A stretch of DNA of 64,000 nt from Planctomycetota bacterium (GTDB lineage Bacteria; Planctomycetota; UBA1135; GCA-002686595): contig JADHNZ010000010.1 in assembly GCA_016779225.1 (NCBI GenBank), positions 17,446-81,445 on the forward strand, given 5' to 3'. Shown here piece after piece: positions 34,676 to 43,259 of this stretch. Position numbers and translations under genes: made by a program. A model generated the notes under the pieces. It was not told the DNA's origin, did not search any database, and worked only from the letters and a program-made list of their open reading frames with translations. Each line of letters begins with the position of its first letter. Positions within the stretch are counted from its first letter, which is position 1.

Positions 34676-34885
34676 ATGCTGCGCAAGGCCTTGGGCGCTC
34701 TGACCGGTGCGGTCGTGGTTCCCCTCATTCTCGGGGGAGGCCCACTCCTGCTCGACTGGGTCAGCGGCTCCACCGGACTCCGGCTAGCCCTGGCCGGCGT
34801 CCCTGCGGGGCTCGTCCTGGGCTGGCTGCGACCGCGCCTCTTCCTCTTCTTCCTCGCGGCTGCGCTCGAGGGCGACCTCGACTGA
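34676..34885 (+). CDS. Small two-helix membrane protein
   Basis: ATG 34676 encodes 69 residues with two membrane segments (LGALTGAVVVPLILGGGPLLL and LALAGVPAGLVLGWLRPRLFLFFLA, given in part) and a short acidic tail. It ends three bases before the start of the sulfatase-like gene, so they are probably co-transcribed. I do not recognise a family. The roughly 290-bp gap upstream (34386-34675), shared with the divergent transporter, shows no gene. Confidence 0.6.
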   Translation: MLRKALGALTGAVVVPLILGGGPLLLDWVSGSTGLRLALAGVPAGLVLGWLRPRLFLFFLAAALEGDLD

Positions 34886-34888
34886 GCC

Positions 34889-36301
34889 ATGGGCCGGGGC
34901 CACGCCCTCCTCCTGGCGAGCCTGACTCCCGCGCTGGGGGGATGCTCTGGCGAGGCCCCGGCCCCCGAGCCCCGCAGCGTGATCCTGGTCACCTGCGACA
35001 CTCTGCGGCGGGATGCGCTCGAGCCCTATGGCGCCGCGCCGGGCTGCACTCCGAACCTCGCACGGCTCGCGCAGGAGGCCGTCGTGTTCGACCAGGCGTG
35101 GTCGGCGGCGCCCTCCACCCTGCCCTCGCTGAGCAGCCTCTTCACCCGCCGCACTCCGGACGAGCTGGGTGTGACCTCGGGCAACCGCATGTTGCTGCCC
35201 CCGCAGGCGGACACCCTGGCCGAGCGCCTGGGCGAGGCGGGGCTCGAGACCGCTGCCGTCGTGTCGAACGCCGTCCTGCGCCGCTTCCCCACGCCCATCG
35301 GCGATGTGGCCCTGGCGCAGGGGTTCGACCACTACGACGACCGCATGACCGCGAGGGAGCGCAACCGCCAGCTCTTCGAGCGCAGCGCTCCGGACACGGT
35401 GGCGGCGGCGTTCCAGTGGCTGGACGGTCGCGAGGAGCCGCGGCGCCCCTTCTTCCTCTGGCTGCACTTCATCGAGCCCCACGGCCCGTACACCTCGGGC
35501 GAGCCCCTCGCGCTCCCCGAGGACGACGCGCTGCCCGCTGCGCTGCCCCTTGGGGAGGACGACGGGGGCCTTGGGCAGATTCCGCGCTACCAGGCGCTGG
35601 GGGAGGAGCAAGCCCCCGCCCGCTACCGCGCCGCCTACCGCGGCGAGGTGCGCCACCTGGACCGGGCGCTCGGGGAGTTGCTCGAGGGGCTGGCGCAGCG
35701 AGGTCTCACGCAGACGGCCACCCTCGTGCTGACTGCGGACCACGGCGAGTCCCTCGGCGAGGGAAACTGGTGGTTCACGCACGGCCAATCCCTGGCGCCG
35801 GAGCTGCTGCGGGTGCCGCTCCTGGTCCGCGCGCCCGGGGGATCGACCCCGGCGCGGCGCAGCCAGCTTGCAGGGCCATTCGAGGTGCATGACACCCTCC
35901 TCGCGGCGGCTGGCGCCCTGCCGACCTCCAGGAGCCTCCTCTCTCCCGGCGCCAGCCGGGGGAGCGCGCCTTCGGCCGCGGGCCTCCTCGTGCAGGCGCG
36001 CGGACGCCCGGGCACGCCGACCCACGAGGTCGGCATCACCGACGGCCGCTTTCGACTGGCGTGGACCGCCGGGGGCGAGGAGCGGCTCCACGACCTCTGG
36101 GACGACCCCGAGGAGGTGCGCGACCTCTCGGCCAGGCGGCCCCAGGTCGCCCAGGAGCTCCGCAAGCGCTACCTCGACCAGCTGGACGCGCGGTCCGGGC
36201 TGCCCGTCGTCGAGGCCCTGCACATCAACGACATCTTCGATCTGAGGGCGGCAGCCAAGCACGCCGAGGAGCTGGAGGCCCTCGGCTACGGTGGCGACTG
36301 A
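34889..36301 (+). CDS. Sulfatase-superfamily lipoprotein lacking the formylglycine cysteine
   Basis: A lipobox (LGGC, Cys19) is followed by the alkaline-phosphatase-superfamily core: VTCDTLRRDALEPYG metal site, HFIEPHGPY, and LTADHGESLGE with the second metal site. Where sulfatases have C-x-P-x-R this protein reads AAPSTLPSLSSLF, placing Ser or Thr at the nucleophile position. It therefore cannot be matured to formylglycine and may be a phosphodiesterase, phosphoglycerol transferase-like enzyme or a sulfatase relative of unknown activity. It has 470 residues and precedes the four-carbon sugar-acid genes by 23 bp. Confidence 0.82.
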   Translation: MGRGHALLLASLTPALGGCSGEAPAPEPRSVILVTCDTLRRDALEPYGAAPGCTPNLARLAQEAVVFDQAWSAAPSTLPSLSSLFTRRTPDELGVTSGNRMLLPPQADTLAERLGEAGLETAAVVSNAVLRRFPTPIGDVALAQGFDHYDDRMTARERNRQLFERSAPDTVAAAFQWLDGREEPRRPFFLWLHFIEPHGPYTSGEPLALPEDDALPAALPLGEDDGGLGQIPRYQALGEEQAPARYRAAYRGEVRHLDRALGELLEGLAQRGLTQTATLVLTADHGESLGEGNWWFTHGQSLAPELLRVPLLVRAPGGSTPARRSQLAGPFEVHDTLLAAAGALPTSRSLLSPGASRGSAPSAAGLLVQARGRPGTPTHEVGITDGRFRLAWTAGGEERLHDLWDDPEEVRDLSARRPQVAQELRKRYLDQLDARSGLPVVEALHINDIFDLRAAAKHAEELEALGYGGD

Positions 36302-36324
36302 GCCCCAGGCGCTATCCTGAGGGC

Positions 36325-37422
36325 ATGGCTCCCTCGCCCCGGGTCGGCATTGTCGCCGACGACCTCACCAGCGCGGCCGACGCCGGTGGGCCCCTGGTGG
36401 AGGCTGGGTTGGACTGCCGGGTGGGGTGCGGCGGACATGTGCCGGAGACCGGCAGCGTGCGCTCCGTGGACACCCGCAGCAGGTCCTTCGATGTGGAGGG
36501 AGCCGCACGCGCCACGCGTGAGGCCGTGGAGGCCCTGGATGAGGCGCCGGTGCTGCTCAAGACCGTGGACTCCACCCTGCGCGGACATCTGCGCAGTGAG
36601 CTGTCGGCTGCGGTGTCGGCCAGCCGCAGGCTGCGCGTCTGCTTCGCGCCCGCCTTCCCCCAGGCCGGGCGCACGACGGTCGACGGCCGCCAGCTCGTGC
36701 ACGGCCGGCCCCTGCTCGAGACCTCCTACGCGGACGACCCCGTGCATCCGGCGCGCTGTGAGCGGCTTGCGGAGTTGGTGGACTCCGACCTGGGTGCAGT
36801 TCGGAGCGTGCATGCTCGGGAGGGCTGGCCGCGCATCGGCGGAGAGCGCGTGCTGTTGGTCGATGCGGAACGCCAGGAGGAGCTGGACGAGTTCGTGGCC
36901 GAGGCGCGGGGCGTGGAGGACTGGCTGTGGGTGGGCTCCCCCGGCCTTGCGCAGGCGTGGGGTGCGCGCCTCGCCCGGGTCACGGAGCGCAGGCCTGTGG
37001 AGGAGCGACCTCTCGCGCCGGTGGGGCCGGGGCGCGTGCTCGTGGCGGTGGGGAGCCTCAACCGTGCCAGCCGTCGTCAGCTGGAGGCCCTACGCGCCCT
37101 CGAGCCCGCTCCCCTGGTCCTCTCCACGCCCGAAGCGCGCGGGGGGGACCCCGCGCAGCACCTGGCCCAGCTCGTTGAGCAGGCCAAGAGCCTCGCGTGG
37201 GAGGCACCCCTCAGCGGCCTGATCGCGACCGGGGGCGCCACCATGGACGCCCTCCTTGGGGCCCTCGCCGTGACGGAGTTCGAGCTCCTGGGGGAGGTGG
37301 AGCCCGGCTTTCCCCTGGGCCGGGCTGGCGACCTCCGCCTCGCGCTGAAGGCCGGCGGGTTCGGGGACGACCACGCCCTCCTCCGGGCGGTCCGTATCCT
37401 GCGCGGCGAGAGCCCCGCATGA
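36325..37422 (+). CDS. Four-carbon acid sugar kinase (DUF1537 family)
   Basis: ATG 36325 gives 365 residues. The N-terminal domain has the family start VGIVADDLTSAADAGG and the substrate segment LLKTVDSTLRGHL. The C-terminal domain carries LIATGGATMDALL, the ATP-binding loop, and KAGGFGDDHALLRAV near the end. DUF1537 enzymes phosphorylate D-threonate, L-threonate or D-erythronate at O4. The next gene, overlapping by four bases (ATGA), encodes the partner dehydrogenase PdxA2, which supports this role. Which four-carbon acid is used cannot be decided. No threonate dehydrogenase or isomerase is adjacent. Confidence 0.9.
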   Translation: MAPSPRVGIVADDLTSAADAGGPLVEAGLDCRVGCGGHVPETGSVRSVDTRSRSFDVEGAARATREAVEALDEAPVLLKTVDSTLRGHLRSELSAAVSASRRLRVCFAPAFPQAGRTTVDGRQLVHGRPLLETSYADDPVHPARCERLAELVDSDLGAVRSVHAREGWPRIGGERVLLVDAERQEELDEFVAEARGVEDWLWVGSPGLAQAWGARLARVTERRPVEERPLAPVGPGRVLVAVGSLNRASRRQLEALRALEPAPLVLSTPEARGGDPAQHLAQLVEQAKSLAWEAPLSGLIATGGATMDALLGALAVTEFELLGEVEPGFPLGRAGDLRLALKAGGFGDDHALLRAVRILRGESPA

Positions 37423-38408
37423 GCCAGCCCCTGCTTGCCCTGACCATGGGCGATCCCTCGGGGATCGGCCCGGAGGTGCTGGTGCGCGCGGCGGCGACGC
37501 CCCCGGCCGGCTGCCGGCTGGTGGCGCTCGGAGATCGTGAGGTCCTGGCCTCGGCCCAGGCGCGGTTCGCTCCCGAGCTGCGCCTCGTGGAGCGGGAGGC
37601 TCCCGAGGCGGTCACGGGGGAGCCCGGCCTGCTCGAGGTGCTGCACACGGGAGCTCTGGGCGAGCCCCTCGTCGTCGGCCAGGTCCGCGCTGCGAGTGGG
37701 GAGGCCGCCTGTCAGGCCGTCCTCCAAGGCATCGGCTGGGCGCGTGAGGGGCGCGTGGCGGGTCTCGTCACCGCGCCGCTGCACAAGGAGGCCCTGGCCG
37801 CCGCGGGGTACACCTGGCCGGGGCACACCGAGCTCCTGGCCGAGCGCTCGGGCGCGGGCGAGGTCGCGATGATGATGGTTGGGGATCGCCTGCGCGTGGT
37901 CCTCGCCACGATCCACTGCCCGCTCGCCGAGGTCCCTGGCCGGCTGACGGTGGCCGCGGAGCTGCGGGCCATGCGCCTCGCCCATGACGGCGCGCGGGCC
38001 CTCGGGGTGCGTGCGCCTCGCATCGCGGTGGCGGGCCTGAATCCGCACGCGGGCGAGGGCGGGCGGTTCGGGACCGAGGAGCTGGAGGTGATTGCGCCGG
38101 CCGTCGCGCAGGCGCGCGCCGAGGGCCTCAGCGTGGAGGGCCCCCTGGCGGGGGACACGGTCTTCCTCGCCGCGGTCCAGGGGCGCTTCGATGTGGTCGT
38201 GGCCCAGTACCACGACCAGGGCCTGATCCCGATCAAGCTGGAGGGGCTGGACCGCGGGGTGAATGTCACCCTGGGGCTTCCCTTCGTGCGCACGAGCCCC
38301 GACCACGGGACTGCGTTCGACCGCGCGTGGGAGGGCACGGCAGACCCCGGCAGCATGAGGCGCGCCCTCGAGGTCGCGCTCGAGCTGCTCCCCGCACAGG
38401 AGTCCTAG
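37419..38408 (+). CDS. pdxA2: PdxA2-type 4-phospho-threonate/erythronate dehydrogenase
   Basis: The 329-residue protein begins LALTMGDPSGIGPEV, the PdxA nucleotide-binding signature, and has the metal ligand in WPGHTELLAE, NPHAGEGGRFGTEE and the final QYHDQGLIPIKLEG with LPFVRTSPDHGTAFD. Classical PdxA makes an intermediate of pyridoxal phosphate. Paralogs encoded beside DUF1537 kinases instead oxidise and decarboxylate 4-phospho-D-threonate or -erythronate to dihydroxyacetone phosphate. The four-base overlap with the kinase favours the second role. A function in vitamin B6 synthesis cannot be excluded from sequence alone. Confidence 0.88.
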   Translation: MSQPLLALTMGDPSGIGPEVLVRAAATPPAGCRLVALGDREVLASAQARFAPELRLVEREAPEAVTGEPGLLEVLHTGALGEPLVVGQVRAASGEAACQAVLQGIGWAREGRVAGLVTAPLHKEALAAAGYTWPGHTELLAERSGAGEVAMMMVGDRLRVVLATIHCPLAEVPGRLTVAAELRAMRLAHDGARALGVRAPRIAVAGLNPHAGEGGRFGTEELEVIAPAVAQARAEGLSVEGPLAGDTVFLAAVQGRFDVVVAQYHDQGLIPIKLEGLDRGVNVTLGLPFVRTSPDHGTAFDRAWEGTADPGSMRRALEVALELLPAQES

Positions 38409-38439
38409 CCCACGCCGCTCCCAAGTGGCGTCCGCGGCG

Positions 38440-38575
38440 GCAGACCCGGCAACTCATGATCTGCGCCCCCGGTGCAGACCCGGCAACTCAGGATCTGCGC
38501 CGACGGTGCAGACCCGGCAACTCAGGATCTGCGCCGACGGTGCAGACCCGGCAACTCAGGATCTGCGCCGACGCT
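38440..38575. repeat. 34-bp tandem array at a convergent junction, overlapping the end of rnhC
   Basis: Four units of 34 bases (38440-38473, 38474-38507, 38508-38541, 38542-38575) fill the gap between pdxA2 and rnhC. Units 2 and 3 are identical; unit 4 matches to 38570 and its last 20 bases are the final codons and TGA of rnhC (minus strand). Each unit therefore holds a copy of the rnhC end. Within a unit GCAGA pairs with TCTGC and CC with GG, a hairpin with one mismatch. The units are contiguous without spacers, so this is a minisatellite and not a CRISPR. Confidence 0.92.
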
Positions 38576-39584
38576 GCCAGGTCCCACGGGTCAGCTCGCT
38601 GGGGGACTTCCAGCCACGCTCGTCGCGCACGCCCGGGAAGAAGCGGTCGGTGGTCTTGAAGTGCACCTTCGCCACCGCCTCGAAGCGCTCCAGGGCACGC
38701 TCGCCCCAGAGGCGCTTCAGGTCCGCCGCGGTGTCGAGGGCCGGCGTCCCCGCGCCCTTGGGCAGGTCGAGCCCGGCGTCGTCGCTCAGCCTCACGAGCC
38801 CGTCGAGGAAGACCTTGCGTGCGACGAGGCTGGCCGCGGCCACCGCAGGCGCGCGCTCGGCGCGGTGCTCCTGGTGGAGGCGCAGGTCCAGCCGCGCGAA
38901 GGCCTTACCCAGGCGGCCGGTGTTCTTGGAGAACTGGTCGATCAGGACCGCGTCCCCGGGCTGGGCCTGGCCGCCGTCCAGGAGCTCCTCGACGGCCTCC
39001 GCATAGAGGTCCGAGAGCACGAGCGCGATGTTCTTGGTCCCCTCCCAGCGCCGCATGTACTCCGGCGGGTCGAGCACGCGCACGGCGTGGGGGAAGCGCC
39101 CCATGATCCAGGCGCCGAGGCGCTGCGCCTGGGGGTCCGTCACGCGCTTGGAGTCCATGACTCCCTTGCCCCGCAGCTCCTCGGCCTCACCCGCGTCGAT
39201 GCGCACCACGGCGACCACCAGGGGCCCGAAGTAGTCGCCCTTGCCCGACTCGTCGCCGCCGATGAGGGGCCCGCCCTCGAGGCGCTCACCGTGGGTCCGT
39301 GGGGCATCCGCTGCCTCGAGGGAGGACCCCGCAGAGGCAGCGAGGGGGGCCTCCGCACCGGCGCCCGCGTGCTGCGGGAGGTGGCGCACCAGGAACAGGT
39401 CGATCCCCGCACCCTGGAGGACCAGCTTGCCCGAGGTGTAGAGCACGGCCACGACGCCGTCGCCCTTGGCCCAGAACCGCGCGTGGGCCTGGCGCCGCCG
39501 CTCGTACTGCCCCGCGTCGACCGAGCGCTCGAGCGCGGCCTGCTCGGTCGCGTTGAGCTTGAGGACCACCGTTCCCTGCGCCAT
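38556..39584 (-). CDS. rnhC: Ribonuclease HIII
   Basis: The 342-residue protein has the N-terminal TBP-like (DUF3378) domain (VVLKLNATEQAALERSVDAG) and the RNase H type 2 catalytic core starting GGDESGKGDYFGPLVVA, with Asp and Glu metal ligands. VMDSKRVTD and LVLSDLYAEAVEEL follow, and DQFSKN holds a further acidic residue. The GKGDYFGP form and the extra N-terminal domain distinguish RNase HIII from HII. It removes RNA from RNA-DNA hybrids. The last five residues (RRRRS) and stop lie within the adjacent tandem array. Confidence 0.93.
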   Translation of the reverse strand: MAQGTVVLKLNATEQAALERSVDAGQYERRRQAHARFWAKGDGVVAVLYTSGKLVLQGAGIDLFLVRHLPQHAGAGAEAPLAASAGSSLEAADAPRTHGERLEGGPLIGGDESGKGDYFGPLVVAVVRIDAGEAEELRGKGVMDSKRVTDPQAQRLGAWIMGRFPHAVRVLDPPEYMRRWEGTKNIALVLSDLYAEAVEELLDGGQAQPGDAVLIDQFSKNTGRLGKAFARLDLRLHQEHRAERAPAVAAASLVARKVFLDGLVRLSDDAGLDLPKGAGTPALDTAADLKRLWGERALERFEAVAKVHFKTTDRFFPGVRDERGWKSPSELTRGTWQRRRRS

Positions 39585-39689
39585 GGGGGCGATCGTAGCG
39601 GCGCGACGCGCTCGATCCGAGGGGCGGACGCCACCCGGCTCGGATCCGCATGAGCTCGTGTGCTAGCCTCCTCCGGACACGAGACGGGC

Positions 39690-40796
39690 ATGGGCACCTC
39701 CTCGGACTCCAAGGCCGCCGTCGGCAAGGACGGCGCCAGGCCGCGGGCCTCCTGGCGCGCGCGGCTGCTGCTTTCCTGCGGCTCGCTGTTCGCCTTCTTG
39801 GCCCTGGGGGAGTGCATCGCGCGCCTGCGCGAGCCGGGCCCCTTCTCGCTCTTCGACCGCAACCCGTATCTCGCCGGCGAGCTTCCCCACCAGACCCGCC
39901 ACCGGCCGGGGTTCGAGGGGCGCTGGGACTCCACCTGGTACCGCATCAACGCCCAGGGCCTGCGCGGGCCCGAGCTGGACTGGACCCTGGCGGGCGATGA
40001 GCTGCGGGTGGTGTGCCTCGGGGACTCCTGCACCTTCGGCAAGGGCGTCCGTGAGGCTGACTGCTGGCCACGCCAGCTCGAGCGCCTGCTGCAGGACGCC
40101 CTCCCGGCCGGGCGGCGGGCGCGCGTGGCCAACCTGGGCATCAACGGAGGCGACGCGCGCAGCGCGCACGAGCTGCTGGTGGAGCAGGGCCTGGCCCTCC
40201 AGCCCGACCTCGTGCTCTACGGCGCCAATGTGAACGACTTCCCGAACGCGGTGGAGGCGGTGAACCAGAAGGTCTTCAACGAGGCGCCTCTCAAGCGGCT
40301 GATCCCCCAGGGGATCCTGGATCCGATGAACCGCTCGGCGCTCTTCCGCTGGGCGCGCAGCGTCTACTACCAGTCGCGCCGCGAGCAGGACTGGGCCGCG
40401 GCGGAGGCCCTCGCGGCCGCCAGCGGTGGGACCCCCGAGGAGTCCCCGGCCTGGGCGCGCCAGCGCGCGCATGTGGTGGCCATCCGCGACGCGGCCGAGG
40501 CCGTCGGGGCCCAGGCCGCGGTCCTGCTCTTCCCCTACGAGAGCCAGATCTACCTCGACGCCTACGACACCTCGGCCATCGACCGCCTGGGCGCCCTCTG
40601 CGCCGAGCTCGAGGTGCCCTTCATCGACCTGGCGCAGGTGTTCCGCGAGCACTTCGGCAGCGCGGGGGAGGACCTGTTCCTCCCCGGGGACCGCTACCAC
40701 CCGAACCCCGGCGGCTACACTCTGGTCGCCCGTGCGTTGGTGCGCCTGGCGAGGGCCGAGGGCTGGCTGGACGAGGGGCCGGGTGACGAGCGTTGA
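39690..40796 (+). CDS. Membrane-anchored SGNH/GDSL hydrolase
   Basis: ATG 39690 gives 368 residues with one N-terminal membrane helix (LLLSCGSLFAFLALGECI). The SGNH domain follows: VVCLGDSCTFGKGV (nucleophile Ser), the GxND-type block YGANVNDFPN and the late DRYHPNPGGY with catalytic Asp and His. Such proteins in planctomycetes are commonly encoded with DUF5989 proteins and polysaccharide-modifying enzymes and may handle acyl groups on exopolysaccharides. The next gene starts within its stop codon (TTGA). It is a hydrolase by motif; the substrate is unknown. Confidence 0.85.
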   Translation: MGTSSDSKAAVGKDGARPRASWRARLLLSCGSLFAFLALGECIARLREPGPFSLFDRNPYLAGELPHQTRHRPGFEGRWDSTWYRINAQGLRGPELDWTLAGDELRVVCLGDSCTFGKGVREADCWPRQLERLLQDALPAGRRARVANLGINGGDARSAHELLVEQGLALQPDLVLYGANVNDFPNAVEAVNQKVFNEAPLKRLIPQGILDPMNRSALFRWARSVYYQSRREQDWAAAEALAAASGGTPEESPAWARQRAHVVAIRDAAEAVGAQAAVLLFPYESQIYLDAYDTSAIDRLGALCAELEVPFIDLAQVFREHFGSAGEDLFLPGDRYHPNPGGYTLVARALVRLARAEGWLDEGPGDER

Positions 40797-40924
40797 AGAG
40801 CTTCCTGCGTGAGAACTGGGTCTGGATCGTGGCGCCGATCGTGCTGCTCGCGGCGCTGGTTGCCGTGTTCATCGCCCTGACCAGTGGTTCTGGGGTCGAG
40901 AACAACACCTACAATCTCGGCTGA
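40793..40924 (+). CDS. DUF5989 family 43-residue membrane protein
   Basis: A TTG start at 40793 overlaps the SGNH stop. The product (MKSFLRENWVWIVAPIVLLA and so on, 43 residues) has a basic N-terminus, one membrane helix with Trp-Val-Trp and Pro, and a short Asn/Tyr tail (NNTYNLG). This matches the DUF5989 pattern MKSFLxENWxWIVxPI known from planctomycetes, where it accompanies SGNH hydrolases and carbamoyltransferases. It is too short for routine gene calling and uses a rare start codon, so it is easily missed. The function is unknown; partnership with the SGNH protein is inferred from coupling. Confidence 0.82.
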   Translation: MKSFLRENWVWIVAPIVLLAALVAVFIALTSGSGVENNTYNLG

Positions 40925-40926
40925 GC

Positions 40927-40964
40927 CCGGGACCGCCGGGCAAGGCTTGCCTCGGGCGTCCCGG
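40927..40964 (+). terminator. Compound hairpin after the DUF5989 gene
   Basis: CCGGGAC (40927-40933) pairs with GTCCCGG (40958-40964), and an inner GGCAAG pairs with CTTGCC around one or two bases. The structure begins two bases after the DUF5989 stop and ends 18 bases before the carbonic anhydrase start. It could terminate the SGNH unit or shape the leader of the next operon. Confidence 0.5.
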
Positions 40965-40982
40965 TGCAGGACCATCCTTCCC

Positions 40983-41627
40983 ATGAAGACTCAGGACAGC
41001 GCCTCCCAGGCGGCCATGACGCCCGCAGCAGCGCGGCGGATGCTCGAGGAGGGCAACGCCCGCTTCGTGCAGCAGCAGATGACCTCGCGGGACCTCGCCG
41101 CCCAGGTGGCTGCGACCACCGGCGGCCAGTGGCCCTTCGCCGCGATCCTGGGCTGCATCGACTCGCGGGTGCCCCCGGAGCTGGTCTTCGACCAGGGCCT
41201 CGGCGACCTGTTCAGCGTTCGGATCGCCGGCAACTTCGCCAACGAGGACATCCTCGGCAGCCTCGAGTTCGCCTGCAAGGTGGCCGGCTCGAAGCTCGTC
41301 GTCGTCCTGGGGCACCGCTCCTGCGGCGCCGTCAAGGGGGCCTGCGACGGCGTCGAGCTGGGGAACCTGACGGCCATGCTCGGCAAGCTCCGGCCCGCCG
41401 TGGACGCGGTGACCGAGCCTGCCGATCCCGCCCAGCGCACCAGCGGCAATGGGGACTTCGTGCAGGCCGTGGCGGAGTGCAATGTTCACCGGACCGTGGC
41501 CGCCATCCGCGCCCAGAGTGAGGTGCTGCGCGAGCTGGAGAGTGCCGGAGGCATCGCCATCGTGGGGGCCATGTACGACATCGCCACCGGCGCCGTGACC
41601 TTCCTCGAGGAGGGTGCCGGTGGCTGA
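40983..41627 (+). CDS. can: Beta-class carbonic anhydrase
   Basis: ATG 40983 encodes 214 residues. Zinc ligands are clear: Cys58 in GCIDSR with the Asp60-Arg62 dyad, His111 and Cys114 in [13 protein letters not shown]. The sequence [19 protein letters not shown] is typical of the beta class. It interconverts carbon dioxide and bicarbonate in the cytoplasm. The stop overlaps the purE start, so it is translationally coupled to purE and purK. PurK consumes bicarbonate to make N5-CAIR, giving a direct metabolic reason for the linkage. Confidence 0.94.
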   Translation: MKTQDSASQAAMTPAAARRMLEEGNARFVQQQMTSRDLAAQVAATTGGQWPFAAILGCIDSRVPPELVFDQGLGDLFSVRIAGNFANEDILGSLEFACKVAGSKLVVVLGHRSCGAVKGACDGVELGNLTAMLGKLRPAVDAVTEPADPAQRTSGNGDFVQAVAECNVHRTVAAIRAQSEVLRELESAGGIAIVGAMYDIATGAVTFLEEGAGG

Positions 41628-42105
41628 GCCCAAGGTCGGCGTCATCATGGGCAGTGCCTCCGACTGGCCCACCATGAAGCTGGCCGTCGAGCTGCTCGAC
41701 CGCTTCGGCGTTCCGAGCGAGCACTGCGTGGTCAGCGCCCACCGTACCCCGGAGCGGCTGCGCGAGTACGCCAGCACGGCGGCCGGGCGCGGCCTCGAGG
41801 TGATCATCGCGGGGGCCGGCGGAGCCGCCCACCTGCCGGGCATGGTCGCTGCATGGACGACGCTCCCCGTGCTCGGGGTGCCGGTGCAGAGCCGCGCGCT
41901 GAGCGGGATGGACTCCCTGCTCTCCATCGTGCAGATGCCCAAGGGCGTCCCGGTGGGCACCCTCGCGATTGGAGAGGCCGGCGCAGCCAACGCGGGTCTG
42001 CTCGCAGCCCGCATGCTCTCCACCCGGGACGAGGCCCTGCGGACAGCCCTCGAGGCCTTCGCGAAGGAGCAGGGCGAGGCCGCCCTGGCCGCTGAGCTGC
42101 CGTGA
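41620..42105 (+). CDS. purE: N5-carboxyaminoimidazole ribonucleotide mutase (class I PurE)
   Basis: GTG 41620 lies seven bases after a GAGGAGG ribosome-binding site, whereas the in-frame GTG at 41614 is only one base away, so 41620 is preferred. The 161-residue protein has the PurE signature [22 protein letters not shown] and [14 protein letters not shown], and the class I length. It converts N5-CAIR to CAIR in purine synthesis. It overlaps the carbonic anhydrase gene by eight bases and purK by four. Confidence 0.95.
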   Translation: MAEPKVGVIMGSASDWPTMKLAVELLDRFGVPSEHCVVSAHRTPERLREYASTAAGRGLEVIIAGAGGAAHLPGMVAAWTTLPVLGVPVQSRALSGMDSLLSIVQMPKGVPVGTLAIGEAGAANAGLLAARMLSTRDEALRTALEAFAKEQGEAALAAELP

Positions 42106-43259
42106 CCCAGCCCCTCCTCCCTGGAGCCACCCTTGGCATGCTTGGCGGGGGGCAGCTCGGCCGCATGTTCGCCCAGGCGGCGCGCCGCATGGGCTACCGC
42201 GTCGCGGTGCTGACCACCGAGGCCGACTCGCCCGCCGCCCAGGTGGCCGACGCCTCGACCGTCGCGGCCTACGACGACCGTGAGGCCGTCACGGCCTTCA
42301 CGAGGGGCGTCGCGGCCGTCACCCTCGAGTTCGAGAATGTGCCTGCTGCGATGGCCGAGGCTGCCGCCTCCGTGGCGCCCGTCCGCCCGAGCGGTCGGTT
42401 GCTCGAGGTGGCGCAGAACCGCCTGCTCGAGAAGGAGGCGGTCGCGGGCCTAGGACTGCCCGTGGGACGCTTCCATCCGGTCGTCGAGGAGGCCGACCTC
42501 GCGGCCGCGGCGGCCGCCATCCCAGGCGGCGCCATCCTGAAGACGGCGGAGTCGGGCTACGACGGAAAGGGGCAGCGCCGGCTCGCAGACGCCTCCGAGC
42601 TGGAGGCCGCCTGGTCCTCGCTGGGCCGCGTGCCCTGCATCCTCGAGGAGCTCGTCCCGTTCGTTCGGGAAATCTCCGTCGTGGGTGCCCGCGGGGTGGA
42701 CGGTGAGGTCGCGCTCTTCGCGCCCTTCGAGAACCAGCACGCGCGGCAGATCCTGGACCTGACCCTCTGGCCGGCGGCGGTCTCCGAGGAGACCGCGGCT
42801 GCGGCAGAGAGGATCGCACGCGGCGTGCTCGAGGGCCTCGGCGTCGTGGGGGTGCTGTGCGTTGAGCTCTTCGTCCTCGAGGACGGCAGCCTGCTCGTCA
42901 ACGAGCTGGCTCCAAGGCCCCACAACTCCGGCCACCTGACCCTCGAGGCGGCGGTCTCCAGCCAGTTCGAGCAGCAGGTGCGTGCCGTGTGCGGCCTGCC
43001 CCTGGGGAGCCCCGAGCGGCGCGTGGGCGGCGCGGCCATGGCGAACCTGCTGGGCGACCTGTGGGCGGACGGCGAGCCCGACTGGGCTGCCGCTCTGGCG
43101 GTCCCCGGAGTGAGCCTCCATCTCTACGGCAAGGCGGAGGCGCGTCCTGGCCGCAAGATGGGGCACCTCACGGCAACGGGCGCGACCCGCGACGAGGCCG
43201 AGCAGCGGGTGCAGGCGGCTCGCTCGGCCCTGCAGCGCCTCACAGTGCCCCATGCTTGA
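42102..43259 (+). CDS. purK: N5-carboxyaminoimidazole ribonucleotide synthase
   Basis: GTG 42102 overlaps the purE stop. The 385 residues have the ATP-grasp layout: [17 protein letters not shown] at the N-terminus, [13 protein letters not shown] in the ATP lid, [12 protein letters not shown] and [15 protein letters not shown] with the metal-binding Glu and Asn. It uses ATP and bicarbonate to carboxylate AIR. Its placement behind a carbonic anhydrase gene is consistent with local bicarbonate supply. Confidence 0.95.
   Translation: MTQPLLPGATLGMLGGGQLGRMFAQAARRMGYRVAVLTTEADSPAAQVADASTVAAYDDREAVTAFTRGVAAVTLEFENVPAAMAEAAASVAPVRPSGRLLEVAQNRLLEKEAVAGLGLPVGRFHPVVEEADLAAAAAAIPGGAILKTAESGYDGKGQRRLADASELEAAWSSLGRVPCILEELVPFVREISVVGARGVDGEVALFAPFENQHARQILDLTLWPAAVSEETAAAAERIARGVLEGLGVVGVLCVELFVLEDGSLLVNELAPRPHNSGHLTLEAAVSSQFEQQVRAVCGLPLGSPERRVGGAAMANLLGDLWADGEPDWAAALAVPGVSLHLYGKAEARPGRKMGHLTATGATRDEAEQRVQAARSALQRLTVPHA

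Noticed and set aside
38440..38575. Possible CRISPR array
   Set aside because: The units are directly adjacent with no unique spacers and no cas genes are present; it is a tandem repeat that includes the rnhC end.
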